DNA from: Shinella zoogloeoides
Lineage (GTDB): Bacteria > Pseudomonadota > Alphaproteobacteria > Rhizobiales > Rhizobiaceae
Assembly (NCBI RefSeq): GCF_022682305.1
Contig: NZ_CP093528.1
Span: forward strand, 3,175,501 to 3,239,500
Direction of reading: 5' to 3'
DNA length: 64,000 nucleotides
Shown here: positions 44,833 to 52,763 of the stretch, piece by piece
How the letters are laid out: each line of letters begins with the position of its first letter
How positions within the stretch are numbered: the first letter of the stretch is position 1
The notes under the pieces: model-generated
What the model saw: the letters and a program-made list of their open reading frames with translations, nothing else
Told to the model about the DNA's origin: nothing
Databases searched by the model: none
Program-made: the position numbers and the translations under genes

Positions 44833-45501
44833 CTAGTCGATGCCTGCGGGCGGCTGAATCCTGATGGCGCCATCAAATGTGACTGTGAGGGTCTGCGTCA
44901 CCTTCGACTTTTTTAGGCTGCCTTCGATATCGGCGCCCAGCAGCAGGCCGGTCTCGTCGTCGAAATAGGCGGTCACCGTGCTGATGCTGCTGCTGAAACC
45001 GTCGCCCGGCGTCTTGTAGCGATAGACGCGAACCGGCTTGCCGTCCCGCTCCTGCTTTGAACATGTCAGGTCGCTCATGCCATCGGTGTTCAGGTAGGTC
45101 TTGAACGCTCCGGCCGCCACTTCCTTGCTCTGTGCAGCATCAAGCGCTTCCCAGGGGCTATCCCTGCCGTCCTGGATCCAGCCCTTGTCGCCAAGAACGA
45201 CCAGGCCCACCATGCCAATGAGCGCATCGGACGAGATGCGCACCGCATTCGGAGGCACCAGTTCGGACACCGTGTTCACGGTCTCCTGCTTCAATGTCGG
45301 AACCCAGCGGCCATCGTCCAACAGAGACATCGGCAGCTTGCGCTCAAGTATCCGAACGGCGCCGGCTTCCGGCTTGAAGGCGTTGTCGCGCGCGAAGTCG
45401 CCCGCGCAATCGGCGCGCGCACCGGACGAAGACAGCAACGCGGATGCCAGGCACAGGCTAGCCAAGTGTCCTGCCGTATTCTTCTTCATGGGTGTCATCA
45501 T
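44833..45501 (-). CDS. Uncharacterised secreted protein
   Basis: Predicted periplasmic protein of 222 residues. A signal peptide runs from basic MKKN through LASLCLASALLSSSGARA. The mature part has two cysteines, one near the start (DCAGDF) and one later (LTCSKQ), and ends in a beta-rich segment (AYFDDETGLLLGADIEGSL, TVTFDGAIRIQPP) reminiscent of LolA- or LppX-like folds. The ATG at 45501 is preferred because TGGAG precedes it; an ATG at 45519 overlaps the upstream gene. It is the only exported member of the cluster. No enzyme motif is seen. Confidence 0.72.
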   Translation of the reverse strand: MMTPMKKNTAGHLASLCLASALLSSSGARADCAGDFARDNAFKPEAGAVRILERKLPMSLLDDGRWVPTLKQETVNTVSELVPPNAVRISSDALIGMVGLVVLGDKGWIQDGRDSPWEALDAAQSKEVAAGAFKTYLNTDGMSDLTCSKQERDGKPVRVYRYKTPGDGFSSSISTVTAYFDDETGLLLGADIEGSLKKSKVTQTLTVTFDGAIRIQPPAGID

Positions 45502-45511
45502 ATTTACTCCA

Positions 45512-46294
45512 TTATCCATGTGCTGCGTTCCGCTGGGGCGGGTCGCCCACGCCGACGAGTTCCTGCATCAACGCGAAGAAGACGTGCGGATTGGTGACCT
45601 TGCTCATGTTGAGTTCGGCCGTCTTTTCCAGTGTTCCGATGCGAATATGCCGGCAGTCGCTGCCCGCCGAGCCGGTGAGACTGTGCACGAAGGCGATATC
45701 GCGTACCGGCATAGGGCGTCCCTTGATGGTCAGAACCTGCAGGTTGAGACGTAGCGCCCTGCCGAATTCCAGTTCCTCGCCCCGCCGAAGCCTTTGTCGG
45801 GCGTCGGACAGAAGTCGTCCGGCCGTGCGATCGGACAGCAGGGCGATCCATTGTTCGTGGCATGGCCAAATCGACCAGTGAAGACGGATAGGCCGGCCGG
45901 CCCGCAGCACGATATCGGTCAGGTGCCTGCCGTGATCATGGCGCAAACAGGCGACGTGTTCGTAGGGGACTGTGCGTGCGTCCAGGCTGAAGGTCGCCGG
46001 CCCGAGCACGAGAGCGCTCGGGCCGGTCATCCAGGCCCAGATCGTCGGAAGCTGGAGAATGGCCAGCAGGGGCAGGAAAGACGCAAGAGCAATCAGCCTC
46101 TTATCGACAGGCAGGCTGTCAAGAGCGTCCCGTAAGGCGAGCCGATACAGCGCAAACAGCACACCTGCGCCGAGGACGGCCAGCCCGCCGCCCGCCAACC
46201 ATGCAAGCGCTGCCCAAGGCGGGCGGCTGCGTATCTCCATCGCTTCGGCTGGCCCGTTCGGCCCGCCAGGTTCTGCGGTTGGGATGGAGAGCAT
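45512..46294 (-). CDS. Uncharacterised membrane protein with C-terminal PH-like domain
   Basis: Protein of 260 residues. Two membrane helices (AALAWLAGGGLAVLGAGVLFALY and LIALASFLPLLAILQLPTIW) are followed by a cytosolic beta-rich region starting LVLGPATFSLDARTVPYEHVACLRHD. The pattern of a strand, a turn, then IPYEHV-like residues is typical of bacterial PH-like (bPH/DUF6585-type) domains. The ATG at 46294 has GAAGGAGCAC upstream. The same plan of two helices then a PH-like domain occurs in the next gene upstream, suggesting diverged paralogues that may form a complex. The function is unknown. Confidence 0.75.
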   Translation of the reverse strand: MLSIPTAEPGGPNGPAEAMEIRSRPPWAALAWLAGGGLAVLGAGVLFALYRLALRDALDSLPVDKRLIALASFLPLLAILQLPTIWAWMTGPSALVLGPATFSLDARTVPYEHVACLRHDHGRHLTDIVLRAGRPIRLHWSIWPCHEQWIALLSDRTAGRLLSDARQRLRRGEELEFGRALRLNLQVLTIKGRPMPVRDIAFVHSLTGSAGSDCRHIRIGTLEKTAELNMSKVTNPHVFFALMQELVGVGDPPQRNAAHG

Positions 46295-46306
46295 GACAGT
46301 GCTCCT

Positions 46307-46876
46307 TCAGGCCGCTTCTTGCCGCCCGGCAGCCTCATAGAGGTTGCAGTAATCCAGAAATGCCTTGCTGCCGAAGGCGAGGCAGGAGCTGTCGAAGGAG
46401 TGGAAGCGGCCGCCGATCGACGTGTAGTTGATCTTCCCCAAAACAGGGATGGGGCCATCATCCGCGCCGTGGAGCCGGATAGCGGACATGATCGGCAGGA
46501 ACCCGAGGAACGTTACCGTATGCCAGGAGGTTTCGGCGATCATGGCCCAGGGAACCAGCGGTTGGCCGGTAAAGGCAAGCCCTGCCTTGGATATCGTCAC
46601 GGCAGGCCGACCGCCAGCGCGCAAACCCGGCAGAGCGGGAATGATGCTGAGGCAGCTCAAGGACAGACCGGCCACGACGCCGGCCCAGTAGCCGATCCTG
46701 TCCTCATCGGCCGGGTCGATGACGGTCAGCTTCCACGCCGCCCAGCAGAACAACGCCGCGAAAACGGCGGCAAACAGCGTTCGTACCAGCAGCTTCGGCC
46801 ATGAATGGTAAAGGTCGCGGGGGGCGGCGAGCTGGGCGATGATCCCGGGGGACAATATGTTCTGCGTAATGGACAT
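46307..46876 (-). CDS. Uncharacterised membrane protein with C-terminal PH-like domain
   Basis: Protein of 189 residues with two membrane helices (LLVRTLFAAVFAALFCWAAWKL and GYWAGVVAGLSLSCLSIIPAL). A soluble region beginning PAVTISKAGLAFTGQPLVPWAMIAETSWH follows, a good PH-like start in which the strand and the W-A-x-I segment align with those of the neighbouring 260-residue protein. The ATG at 46876 gives a sensible N-terminus; upstream in-frame codons up to 46978 encode low-complexity residues. Twelve bases separate it from the next gene. The role is unknown. Confidence 0.75.
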   Translation of the reverse strand: MSITQNILSPGIIAQLAAPRDLYHSWPKLLVRTLFAAVFAALFCWAAWKLTVIDPADEDRIGYWAGVVAGLSLSCLSIIPALPGLRAGGRPAVTISKAGLAFTGQPLVPWAMIAETSWHTVTFLGFLPIMSAIRLHGADDGPIPVLGKINYTSIGGRFHSFDSSCLAFGSKAFLDYCNLYEAAGRQEAA

Positions 46877-46978
46877 GTGTACTCGTCTTCTCGATGCCAT
46901 GCCCCTGGGGGTCGGAATCCCGACTTCACCCTCGTCTCTCGACGGTGCGGGATTCAGGCAAGACTGCCTTCCCGGCAA

Positions 46979-47236
46979 TCAGATGAACTTGAACTTGGGG
47001 CCGAGCGAGATCGAAAGCCGGGCGATGACAAGGTCGAGGGCCAGCACGAGCAGACCCAGGATCAGCATGAGCATCATGGCGGCAACCACCATGACGATGA
47101 TGCCGGAGACGGAGTGATCAAATGACGGGAAAAAATGATTGATCGTCAGAAACACCACGCAGCCGAAGAGAAAGAGCGCCGCATAAATTCCGGTCAGAAA
47201 TATTGCGGACGTGGGGCGGCTCTCGGAAAGGGTCAC
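46979..47236 (-). CDS. Small two-helix membrane protein
   Basis: Protein of 85 residues beginning at a GTG with AAGGA eight bases upstream. Two long hydrophobic helices (FLTGIYAALFLFGCVVFLTI and GIIVMVVAAMMLMLILGLLVLAL) make up most of it, with a short basic tail KFKFI. It is the first gene of the leftward cluster and lies about 100 bp upstream of the PH-like gene. No family recognised. Confidence 0.65.
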   Translation of the reverse strand: MTLSESRPTSAIFLTGIYAALFLFGCVVFLTINHFFPSFDHSVSGIIVMVVAAMMLMLILGLLVLALDLVIARLSISLGPKFKFI

Positions 47237-47334
47237 CTGAAAATTCCTTGTCTATTAATAAATTATATTTTTGAGAAGAATTTCAGAAAATCCTCATAAA
47301 GGCAAGCCCTCTCCCCGACCGTCCAACAGGTTCC

Positions 47335-47475
47335 GTGGCGGGTCGCCAAACTCGACTCAACGAGAACCCACTCGGCCCTGCTCCCGCTGTGCGGCAGACG
47401 CTGGAGGCTGCCTTGCAGCACGTTTCCATCTATCCCGACCCTTCCGGTCGCACACTCTCGGCAAAGCTGGCGGCT
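47335..47475 (+). pseudogene. Fragment of a HisC-like aminotransferase
   Basis: About 40 codons reading RLNENPLGPAPAVRQTLEAA and then a YPDPSGRTLSAKLA segment. This is the N-terminal substrate-loop region of histidinol-phosphate aminotransferase-like proteins (S/LNENPLGPSP...YPD...LR..LA). The similarity ends at about 47475, after which the frame carries unrelated residues and stops. There is no start region and no PLP-lysine portion, so this is a decayed fragment about one tenth of a gene. Confidence 0.6.
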
Positions 47476-47614
47476 CTACCTCAACGTCAAGGAAGGCTTC
47501 TTCGCGCTCCTTGCCTGCAGCATGATCGGCATGCTGCTTCCGTCACGAAAAGCCTCGCGACATTTCTGTCCGCATTTTTTGATTTGGTTGCGAAGTACCT
47601 GAGCGCACGGAGAC

Positions 47615-47710
47615 TTATTGAAGCTCTTCGTTCCGGGTATCGGCGGTGTGCACGCCGGTGGCGAGCAAAGTAGCGGTCGCGGCAAGCGACAGATGACGGA
47701 TACAGCCCAT
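47615..47710 (-). pseudogene. Truncated exported protein (signal peptide only)
   Basis: An ATG at 47710 preceded by a strong GGAGAGGAAA ribosome site starts a 31-residue frame, MGCIRHLSLAATATLLATG followed by VHTADTRNEELQ and a stop. The first 24 residues form a good signal peptide. The abrupt end suggests the 5' stub of a lost periplasmic protein gene, possibly a binding protein. A genuine small secreted peptide is less likely but not excluded. Confidence 0.45.
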
Positions 47711-47816
47711 TTTCCTCTCCTCCGCCAATGAGACAGACCTCATTGCGAGAGGCAGGGATGCGCGAATAAAGCGGCAACGAAGCGGCGCTTGGGCAGCGAT
47801 CAATGGCGCCATGCCC

Positions 47817-48143
47817 TCATAGGAAGTCGTCGCGCCGCGGTGTGAACGTGTCGATCAGCATGCCCTTCCTCAACGCGACCACCCCATGCAGGAGATCGGG
47901 CGCGACGATGAAGCTGCTTCCCTGCTCGAGACGGGTCGTCACGCCGTCCACGGTTACGTCGAATGCGCCTTCGGCGACATAGCTGACCTGTGTATGGGGA
48001 TGGGAATGCAGGGCGCCGATGGCACCTTCCTCGAAACGGAAGGCGACGAGCATCATTTCGGGGCGGTGGCTCAACACCGCGCGATGGCTGCCGGGGGCGA
48101 CCTCGGTCCAGACGGTGTCTTCGGGCAAGGTATAGTGCTTCAT
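47817..48143 (-). CDS. kdgF: KdgF-like cupin (unsaturated uronate linearisation)
   Basis: Single-domain cupin of 108 residues. Metal-ligand candidates are in the motif HSHPHTQVSYVAEGAFDVTVDG (histidines at about 50-54) and the later histidine in APDLLHGVV. KdgF proteins of this size open the ring of 4,5-unsaturated galacturonate or mannuronate to the linear 5-keto-4-deoxyuronate. The ATG at 48143 fits the start KHYTLPEDTVWTEVAPG. It lies 8 bp after kduD and completes a kduI-kduD-kdgF set, which is why this function is chosen over a generic cupin. Confidence 0.85.
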   Translation of the reverse strand: MKHYTLPEDTVWTEVAPGSHRAVLSHRPEMMLVAFRFEEGAIGALHSHPHTQVSYVAEGAFDVTVDGVTTRLEQGSSFIVAPDLLHGVVALRKGMLIDTFTPRRDDFL

Positions 48144-48151
48144 GAGACCTC

Positions 48152-48907
48152 TCATCGGGCAAGCCAGCCGCCGTCGACGGGCAGGATGGCGCCATGTACG
48201 TAATCGGATGCCGGGCTCGCAAGGAAAACCGCCGCCCCGGCCATATCCTCCGGTCGCGCCCAACGGCCCGCCGGAATGCGTTTGAGGATATCGGCATTGC
48301 GTTCAACATCGGAGCGGAGCGCGGCGGTATTGTTGGTTTCGACATAGCCCGGCGCGATGGCGTTCACATTGATACCTCGCGCCGCCCATTCATTCGCCAG
48401 GAGCCTGGTGATGCCGGCAAGGCCGCTCTTCGCCGCCGTATAGGATGGAACCCGGACGCCGCCCTGGAAAGAGAGCATGGAGGCGATATTGATGATCTTC
48501 GCCCGCCGTTCCGCCGCAAGCGCGGCCCTTGCAAAAGCCTGGCAGAGGAAGAAAACCGATTTCAGGTTCGTGTCGAGCACCGCATCCCAGTCTTCCTCCG
48601 TGAAATCCAGCGAATCCGCCCGGCGGATGGTGCCGGCATTGTTGACGAGGATATCCGGCAACGCACCGGCCGCCAGAGCCTTGCCGATGACGGCCGCGGC
48701 GCTGCCGGCCTGGGAAAGATCCGCTGCAATGGCGACAAACCGCCGGCCAGCAGCCTTCACATCCGCTGCGGTTTCCGTCATGGCCGAGCGACCGACGCCG
48801 ACGATATCGGCACCGGCCTCGGCAAGTCCGAGCGCGATTGCCCGGCCGATACCGGTATTGGCGCCCGTGACGACCGCCCAGCGGCCGGAGAGATCGAACA
48901 GGCTCAT
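48152..48907 (-). CDS. kduD: 2-dehydro-3-deoxy-D-gluconate 5-dehydrogenase KduD
   Basis: SDR of 251 residues (253 in E. coli KduD) that interconverts 2,5-diketo-3-deoxygluconate and 2-keto-3-deoxygluconate. Motifs are VTGANTGIGRAIALGLAEAG, NNAGTIRRADSLDFTEEDWD, and the catalytic SMLSFQGGVRVPSYTAAKSG. NNAGTIRR and the SMLSFQGG segment are highly characteristic of KduD. The start at 48907 overlaps the kduI stop by four bases. Confidence 0.93.
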   Translation of the reverse strand: MSLFDLSGRWAVVTGANTGIGRAIALGLAEAGADIVGVGRSAMTETAADVKAAGRRFVAIAADLSQAGSAAAVIGKALAAGALPDILVNNAGTIRRADSLDFTEEDWDAVLDTNLKSVFFLCQAFARAALAAERRAKIINIASMLSFQGGVRVPSYTAAKSGLAGITRLLANEWAARGINVNAIAPGYVETNNTAALRSDVERNADILKRIPAGRWARPEDMAGAAVFLASPASDYVHGAILPVDGGWLAR

Positions 48908-49746
48908 CGCAGCGTTTCCATCGGCACCTTGTCCATATCGGTAAAGCTCATGTTGTCGCCCGCCATGGCCCAGATGAAGGCGTAGCACCCGGTACCAGCA
49001 CCCGAATGAATCGACCAGCCGGGGGAAAGCACGGCCTCATGGTTCTTCAAGACGACATGGCGCGTCTCGCCGGGTTCGCCCATGAAGTGGAAGATGCGCG
49101 TCGCCTCCTGCATGCCGAAATACAGATAGACCTCCATGCGCCTGTCATGCACATGCGCCGGCATGGTGTTCCAGACGGAACCCGGCTCGAACATGGTGAG
49201 GCCGACGAGCAGCTGGCAACTCTCGCAGACATCCGGATGCACATACTGGTTGATGGTCCGGTGGTTGGATTCCTCCGCCGAGCCGACATGCACCTTCTTG
49301 GCCATGTCACGGGTGATGTGCACCGTCGGGCATGTCCGGTGCGCCGGTGCGCTCAGGACATAAAACAGCGCGGGAGTGGTCGGATCGTCGCTCGTAAAAC
49401 CGAGCATCCCCTCCCCCATGCCAACATAGACCGCCTCTTGAAAGCCGAGGGGATAATCCTTGCCGCCGATGCTTGCCACGCCGGCACCGCCGATATTGAT
49501 GATCGCTGCCTCGCGGCGCTCGAGGAAGCGATCGGTTCCGGTTTCGGCTATGTGACCGATCTCGAGTTTATCGTCCGTCGGCACCACGCCGCCGACGATC
49601 ATGCGGTCGAGATGGCTATAGGTGAGATTGACCCGGCCGGGCTGGAACATCCCCTCGATGACGAAGCCATCGCGAAGGCCCTGTGTGTTGCGCTTCGCGG
49701 CGTCCTCGGGTCCTACGACCTGGCGTACAGATACGGAAATGGTCAC
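48904..49746 (-). CDS. kduI: 5-keto-4-deoxyuronate isomerase KduI
   Basis: Zinc isomerase of 280 residues (278 in E. coli), converting 5-keto-4-deoxyuronate to 2,5-diketo-3-deoxygluconate. Recognisable stretches are GMFQPGRVNLTYSHLDRMIVGG near residue 32, the zinc-site MPAHVHDRRMEVYLYF, and the end SWSIHSG-like WSIHSGAGTGCYAFIWAMAGDN. It begins at a GTG at 49746 with an AAAGG ribosome site. It comes 24 bp after the ATPase gene of a CUT2 transporter, which likely imports the unsaturated uronate. Confidence 0.94.
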   Translation of the reverse strand: MTISVSVRQVVGPEDAAKRNTQGLRDGFVIEGMFQPGRVNLTYSHLDRMIVGGVVPTDDKLEIGHIAETGTDRFLERREAAIINIGGAGVASIGGKDYPLGFQEAVYVGMGEGMLGFTSDDPTTPALFYVLSAPAHRTCPTVHITRDMAKKVHVGSAEESNHRTINQYVHPDVCESCQLLVGLTMFEPGSVWNTMPAHVHDRRMEVYLYFGMQEATRIFHFMGEPGETRHVVLKNHEAVLSPGWSIHSGAGTGCYAFIWAMAGDNMSFTDMDKVPMETLR

Positions 49747-49770
49747 GGCATTGCCTTTCTCGAATGGAAT

Positions 49771-50502
49771 TCAGGTGAGCACGACATATTCGGTGAGCTG
49801 GTTGATCGTCGTGTCGGCCTTGGCGACATCGAAGACCTTGGTGCCGTGGCTCATGATCACGAAGCGGTCGCAGACCTGGTAGGCGTGGTAGATGTTGTGC
49901 GTCACCAGCACGCTGGAGACGTTCTCCGCCTTCAGCTTCAGCACCTGGTTCAGCAGCGCCTCCGTTTCGCGCACGGAGAGCGCCGAGGTCGGCTCGTCGA
50001 GCAGCAGCACCCGCTTCTTGAAATAGACGGCGCGCGCGATGGCGACGGCCTGCTTCTGCCCGCCCGAGAGATTGCCGACCAGCGTATCCGGGGAATCGAT
50101 GCCCGAGATATGCACGGCGTTCTGCAACACCTCCATGGCGATGTCGCGCATCTCGCCCTGCCGAAGGAAGCCGAAACGGTCCGTCAGTTCGCGGCCCATG
50201 AAAATGTTGCGGGTGATGGAGAGGCTGTCGACCAGCGCGGTGTGCTGGTAGATCGTCTCGATGCCGGCATCGGCCGAATCCGAGCGGCAGGTGAAAAGCG
50301 TCTTCCTGCCATCGACGCTGAGATAGCCGTCCGTCGGCTTGTGAATACCGGAGATCAGGTTGACCGTCGTCGACTTGCCGGCGCCGTTATCGCCGAGCAG
50401 GCCCACCACCTCGCCTTCACCGATATGGAAACTGAGATTGCGCAGCGCCGTAAGCGCGCCGAAGCTTTTGGAAATATTGTGCAGTTCGAGAAGATTGGAC
50501 AT
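49771..50502 (-). CDS. CUT2 ABC transporter ATP-binding protein of the uronate operon
   Basis: Single-domain ATPase of 243 residues. Walker A is GDNGAGKSTTVNL, the signature is LSGGQKQAVAIARAVYF, Walker B is LLLDEPTSALS, and the switch segment is VLVTHNIYHA. The start ATG at 50502 overlaps the permease stop (TGATG). Like the ribitol system it has one ABC domain. Its position directly before kduI ties the transporter to uronate catabolism. Confidence 0.92.
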   Translation of the reverse strand: MSNLLELHNISKSFGALTALRNLSFHIGEGEVVGLLGDNGAGKSTTVNLISGIHKPTDGYLSVDGRKTLFTCRSDSADAGIETIYQHTALVDSLSITRNIFMGRELTDRFGFLRQGEMRDIAMEVLQNAVHISGIDSPDTLVGNLSGGQKQAVAIARAVYFKKRVLLLDEPTSALSVRETEALLNQVLKLKAENVSSVLVTHNIYHAYQVCDRFVIMSHGTKVFDVAKADTTINQLTEYVVLT

Positions 50503-51521
50503 CACGCCACGCCTCGCCGCTCGATGAGATGGTTGAAGATGGCGGCCAGCACGATCAGCGTCGCGATGAACATGTCGAGATAGAAGCCGGGTGCACGCAG
50601 GAGAAGCAGCACGTCGGTGATGGTGTGGATCAGCAGCACGCCAAGGAAGATGCCGACGATCGAGCCGCGTCCACCGCGCAGCGACAGGCCGCCGATGACG
50701 CAGGCGGCGATCGCCTGCAACTCGAGGCCGGCACCCTGCCCCGGCTGCACGCTGCCGACCCGCGCCGTGGCAAGAATGCCCGCCATGGCGGCCATGCCGC
50801 CGGCAATGGCGAAGGCGATGAGCTTGACTCGGTTCGTGTTGATGCCGATCGCCTCGGCGGCGCCCCGGTTGCCCCCCGTCGCGAAGACATGATTGCCGAA
50901 GCGATGGCGGTGCAACAGGAAATGGAAGCCGACGACGAAAAGCACGATCCAGACGAAGGCGGCGTTGATGCCGAAGACCGTGCCGGCGAAGAGGCTGGTG
51001 AAGATCGGTTCGGGATCGAAGCGCACCTGCACCGCGCCGTTGTAGAGAAGCACGGCCCCGCGCCAGAACAACAGGCCACCCAGCGTGACGATGAAGGACG
51101 GCAGGCCGAAGCGGATCGTGATCTGGCCGTTGAGAAGGCCGATCAGGACACCCGCAAGAATACCGAGCGGAGCGGCGACGAAGGCGCTGACGCCGGCACC
51201 GACGAGGCTCGCCATCAACACGGCGGTGAAGGTGTAGACGGAACCGATGGACAGGTCGAACTCACCCGCGATCATCAGCACGCCGGCGCCGAGCGCCAGG
51301 CAGCCGAGCACCGGTACGGCCTTCATCAGGATCGTCAGATTCTGGGGTGAGAGATAGCGGAACTCATCGGGATAGAGCAGCGCGCCCAGGATGCAGGCGA
51401 TCTGCAACGCCATGAAGACGAGGAAGATCGCACCGGCGGGCATGCCCATGATCTGTTTGAGGATGGATTGTCTTTTCGTGCGCGAACGGGGCGCGGCACT
51501 GTCGGCAAGGATGGGTGTCAC
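50502..51521 (-). CDS. CUT2 ABC transporter permease of the uronate operon
   Basis: Inner-membrane permease of 339 residues with about nine hydrophobic segments. Landmarks are MIAGEFDLSIGSVYTFTAVLM and GNHVFATGGNRGAAEAIGINTNRV. The start is a GTG at 51521. It would form a homodimeric channel with the adjacent ATPase. A hairpin lies between it and the binding-protein gene upstream. Confidence 0.9.
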   Translation of the reverse strand: MTPILADSAAPRSRTKRQSILKQIMGMPAGAIFLVFMALQIACILGALLYPDEFRYLSPQNLTILMKAVPVLGCLALGAGVLMIAGEFDLSIGSVYTFTAVLMASLVGAGVSAFVAAPLGILAGVLIGLLNGQITIRFGLPSFIVTLGGLLFWRGAVLLYNGAVQVRFDPEPIFTSLFAGTVFGINAAFVWIVLFVVGFHFLLHRHRFGNHVFATGGNRGAAEAIGINTNRVKLIAFAIAGGMAAMAGILATARVGSVQPGQGAGLELQAIAACVIGGLSLRGGRGSIVGIFLGVLLIHTITDVLLLLRAPGFYLDMFIATLIVLAAIFNHLIERRGVA

Positions 51522-51600
51522 GGTCTGGCACTCGATCGCTGGAGCATTTCCGGCAAGAGCGCGAAGGGCGCCTTGCTGAAATGCGTAAAAACAAGGAGCT

Positions 51601-51639
51601 GGAGCGGCCTTTCCATTCCCGGAAAGGTGGAGCCGCTCC
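51601..51639 (-). terminator. Two-tier hairpin after the uronate binding-protein gene
   Basis: Outer stem GGAGCGGC / GCCGCTCC encloses an inner stem CTTTCC / GGAAAG. It lies about 50 bp after the binding-protein stop and 80 bp before the permease start, and would favour accumulation of the binding-protein part of the message. Confidence 0.55.
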
Positions 51640-51689
51640 CGGGAATGGGGAACCCGCCGGAACGTGCCGGCAGGCTCCCGCAGGTCCGG

Positions 51690-52640
51690 TCAGCGGAAGC
51701 TGCCGATCAGCGGCTTGACCGAGCTGATGCGCGACTTGTCGAGGAAGGCGCCCTGCCCCGTATCGACGTCCGTCGGGGTCAGTCCGTATTTCTTGGCAAG
51801 CGCGATCTGGGCGATCGGGTAGTAGCCCTGCAGGTAGGGCTGCTGGTCCATCGTGGCGAACATCGCCCCCGATTCCACCGCATTGACGATCTCGACGGCA
51901 AGGTCGAAGCCGCCGAACGGGATATCGACGCCGGCATCCTTGATCGCACCCGCCCCGACCGTCGAGGTGACGGAACCCGTGCCGAACAACGCCTTTACAT
52001 TCGGATTGGCGATGAGGAACTGCGCAATGATGTTTTGCGCTTCGGCCGGATCGAGGCCGGCGCGCACCGTCTCCACCTTGATGCCGCTTTCCGTCATCGC
52101 CTTCTCGATGCCGCCGCCACGGGCGACGGCGAAGCTCGCCTCCGGAATTTCACGCGGGTTGAAGACGACATCGCCGGATTTCAGGCCGAATTCCTTGATC
52201 ATCCGGTTGCCGAGCTCATAACCGGAGGCGAATTCGTCCATGCCGACATAGGCCTGGCGGCAATTGCCCTTGGCGCCGTCGAGGTCATCGTTGTTGAAGC
52301 CGATGACAATGATGCCGGCCTTGACGGCCGCGCAGATGCTCTCGTCGAAGGCGTCCGACGAGGAGATCGCAACGGCAATGCCGTCCACGCCGCTTGCGGT
52401 CGCGCTTTCGATCAGGTCGTTCTGGCGCACCGGATCGTTGTTGGCATATTGCACGTCGAGATCGACGCCGAACTGGGCGGCGGCGTCTTGCGCGCCCTTC
52501 ACCACCGGATTAAAGAACTGGACACTCGGATCGAGGTAGATGATCATCGTGGCCTTGACGTCCGCGGCAAGCGCCGTCGACGCCATCATGGTAGCAACGC
52601 CCGCGGCCATCGCCGCGGCTTTCAACCTGGTCAATTTCAT
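51690..52640 (-). CDS. CUT2 ABC transporter substrate-binding protein of the uronate operon
   Basis: Periplasmic binding protein of 316 residues. The signal peptide ends in ASTALAAD. The mature start ATMIIYLDPSVQFFNPVVKGAQDAA and VDGIAVAISSSDAF resemble ribose/xylitol-type binding proteins, and TGSVTSTVGAGAIKDAG follows in the second lobe. The start at 52640 has GGAGGATACG upstream. It heads the operon running through permease, ATPase, kduI, kduD and kdgF. Unsaturated or oligomeric uronate is the inferred ligand; these are more often carried by TRAP or CUT1 systems. Confidence 0.9.
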   Translation of the reverse strand: MKLTRLKAAAMAAGVATMMASTALAADVKATMIIYLDPSVQFFNPVVKGAQDAAAQFGVDLDVQYANNDPVRQNDLIESATASGVDGIAVAISSSDAFDESICAAVKAGIIVIGFNNDDLDGAKGNCRQAYVGMDEFASGYELGNRMIKEFGLKSGDVVFNPREIPEASFAVARGGGIEKAMTESGIKVETVRAGLDPAEAQNIIAQFLIANPNVKALFGTGSVTSTVGAGAIKDAGVDIPFGGFDLAVEIVNAVESGAMFATMDQQPYLQGYYPIAQIALAKKYGLTPTDVDTGQGAFLDKSRISSVKPLIGSFR

Positions 52641-52691
52641 TTGCGTATCCTCCCTTTGGATGTGCAATGCGGGTCCAAAAGACCCAACAAG

Positions 52692-52733
52692 TCTCGGCTG
52701 GCGGGCTCCGACCAAAGATCACGCCAGCCGAGA
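52692..52733 (-). terminator. Terminator hairpin after the aldehyde dehydrogenase gene
   Basis: Perfect 12-bp stem TCTCGGCTGGCG / CGCCAGCCGAGA with an 18-base loop, 30 bp past the aldehyde dehydrogenase stop. It separates that gene from the uronate transporter operon, which therefore probably has its own promoter in 52641-52691. Confidence 0.7.
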
Positions 52734-52763
52734 TTTTCCTCCTCGCGCCACGAAAGCAGCGGA

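Larger units (their letters stand above)
47237..47816. other. Remnant-bearing gap between two gene clusters
   Basis: These 580 bp hold no intact gene. They contain an aminotransferase-like fragment on the plus strand (47335-47475) and a short signal-peptide-bearing fragment on the minus strand (47615-47710). The sequence between them is AT-richer than the surrounding genes and I see no other structure in it. The gap lies exactly between the unknown membrane cluster and the uronate operon. Confidence 0.65.
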
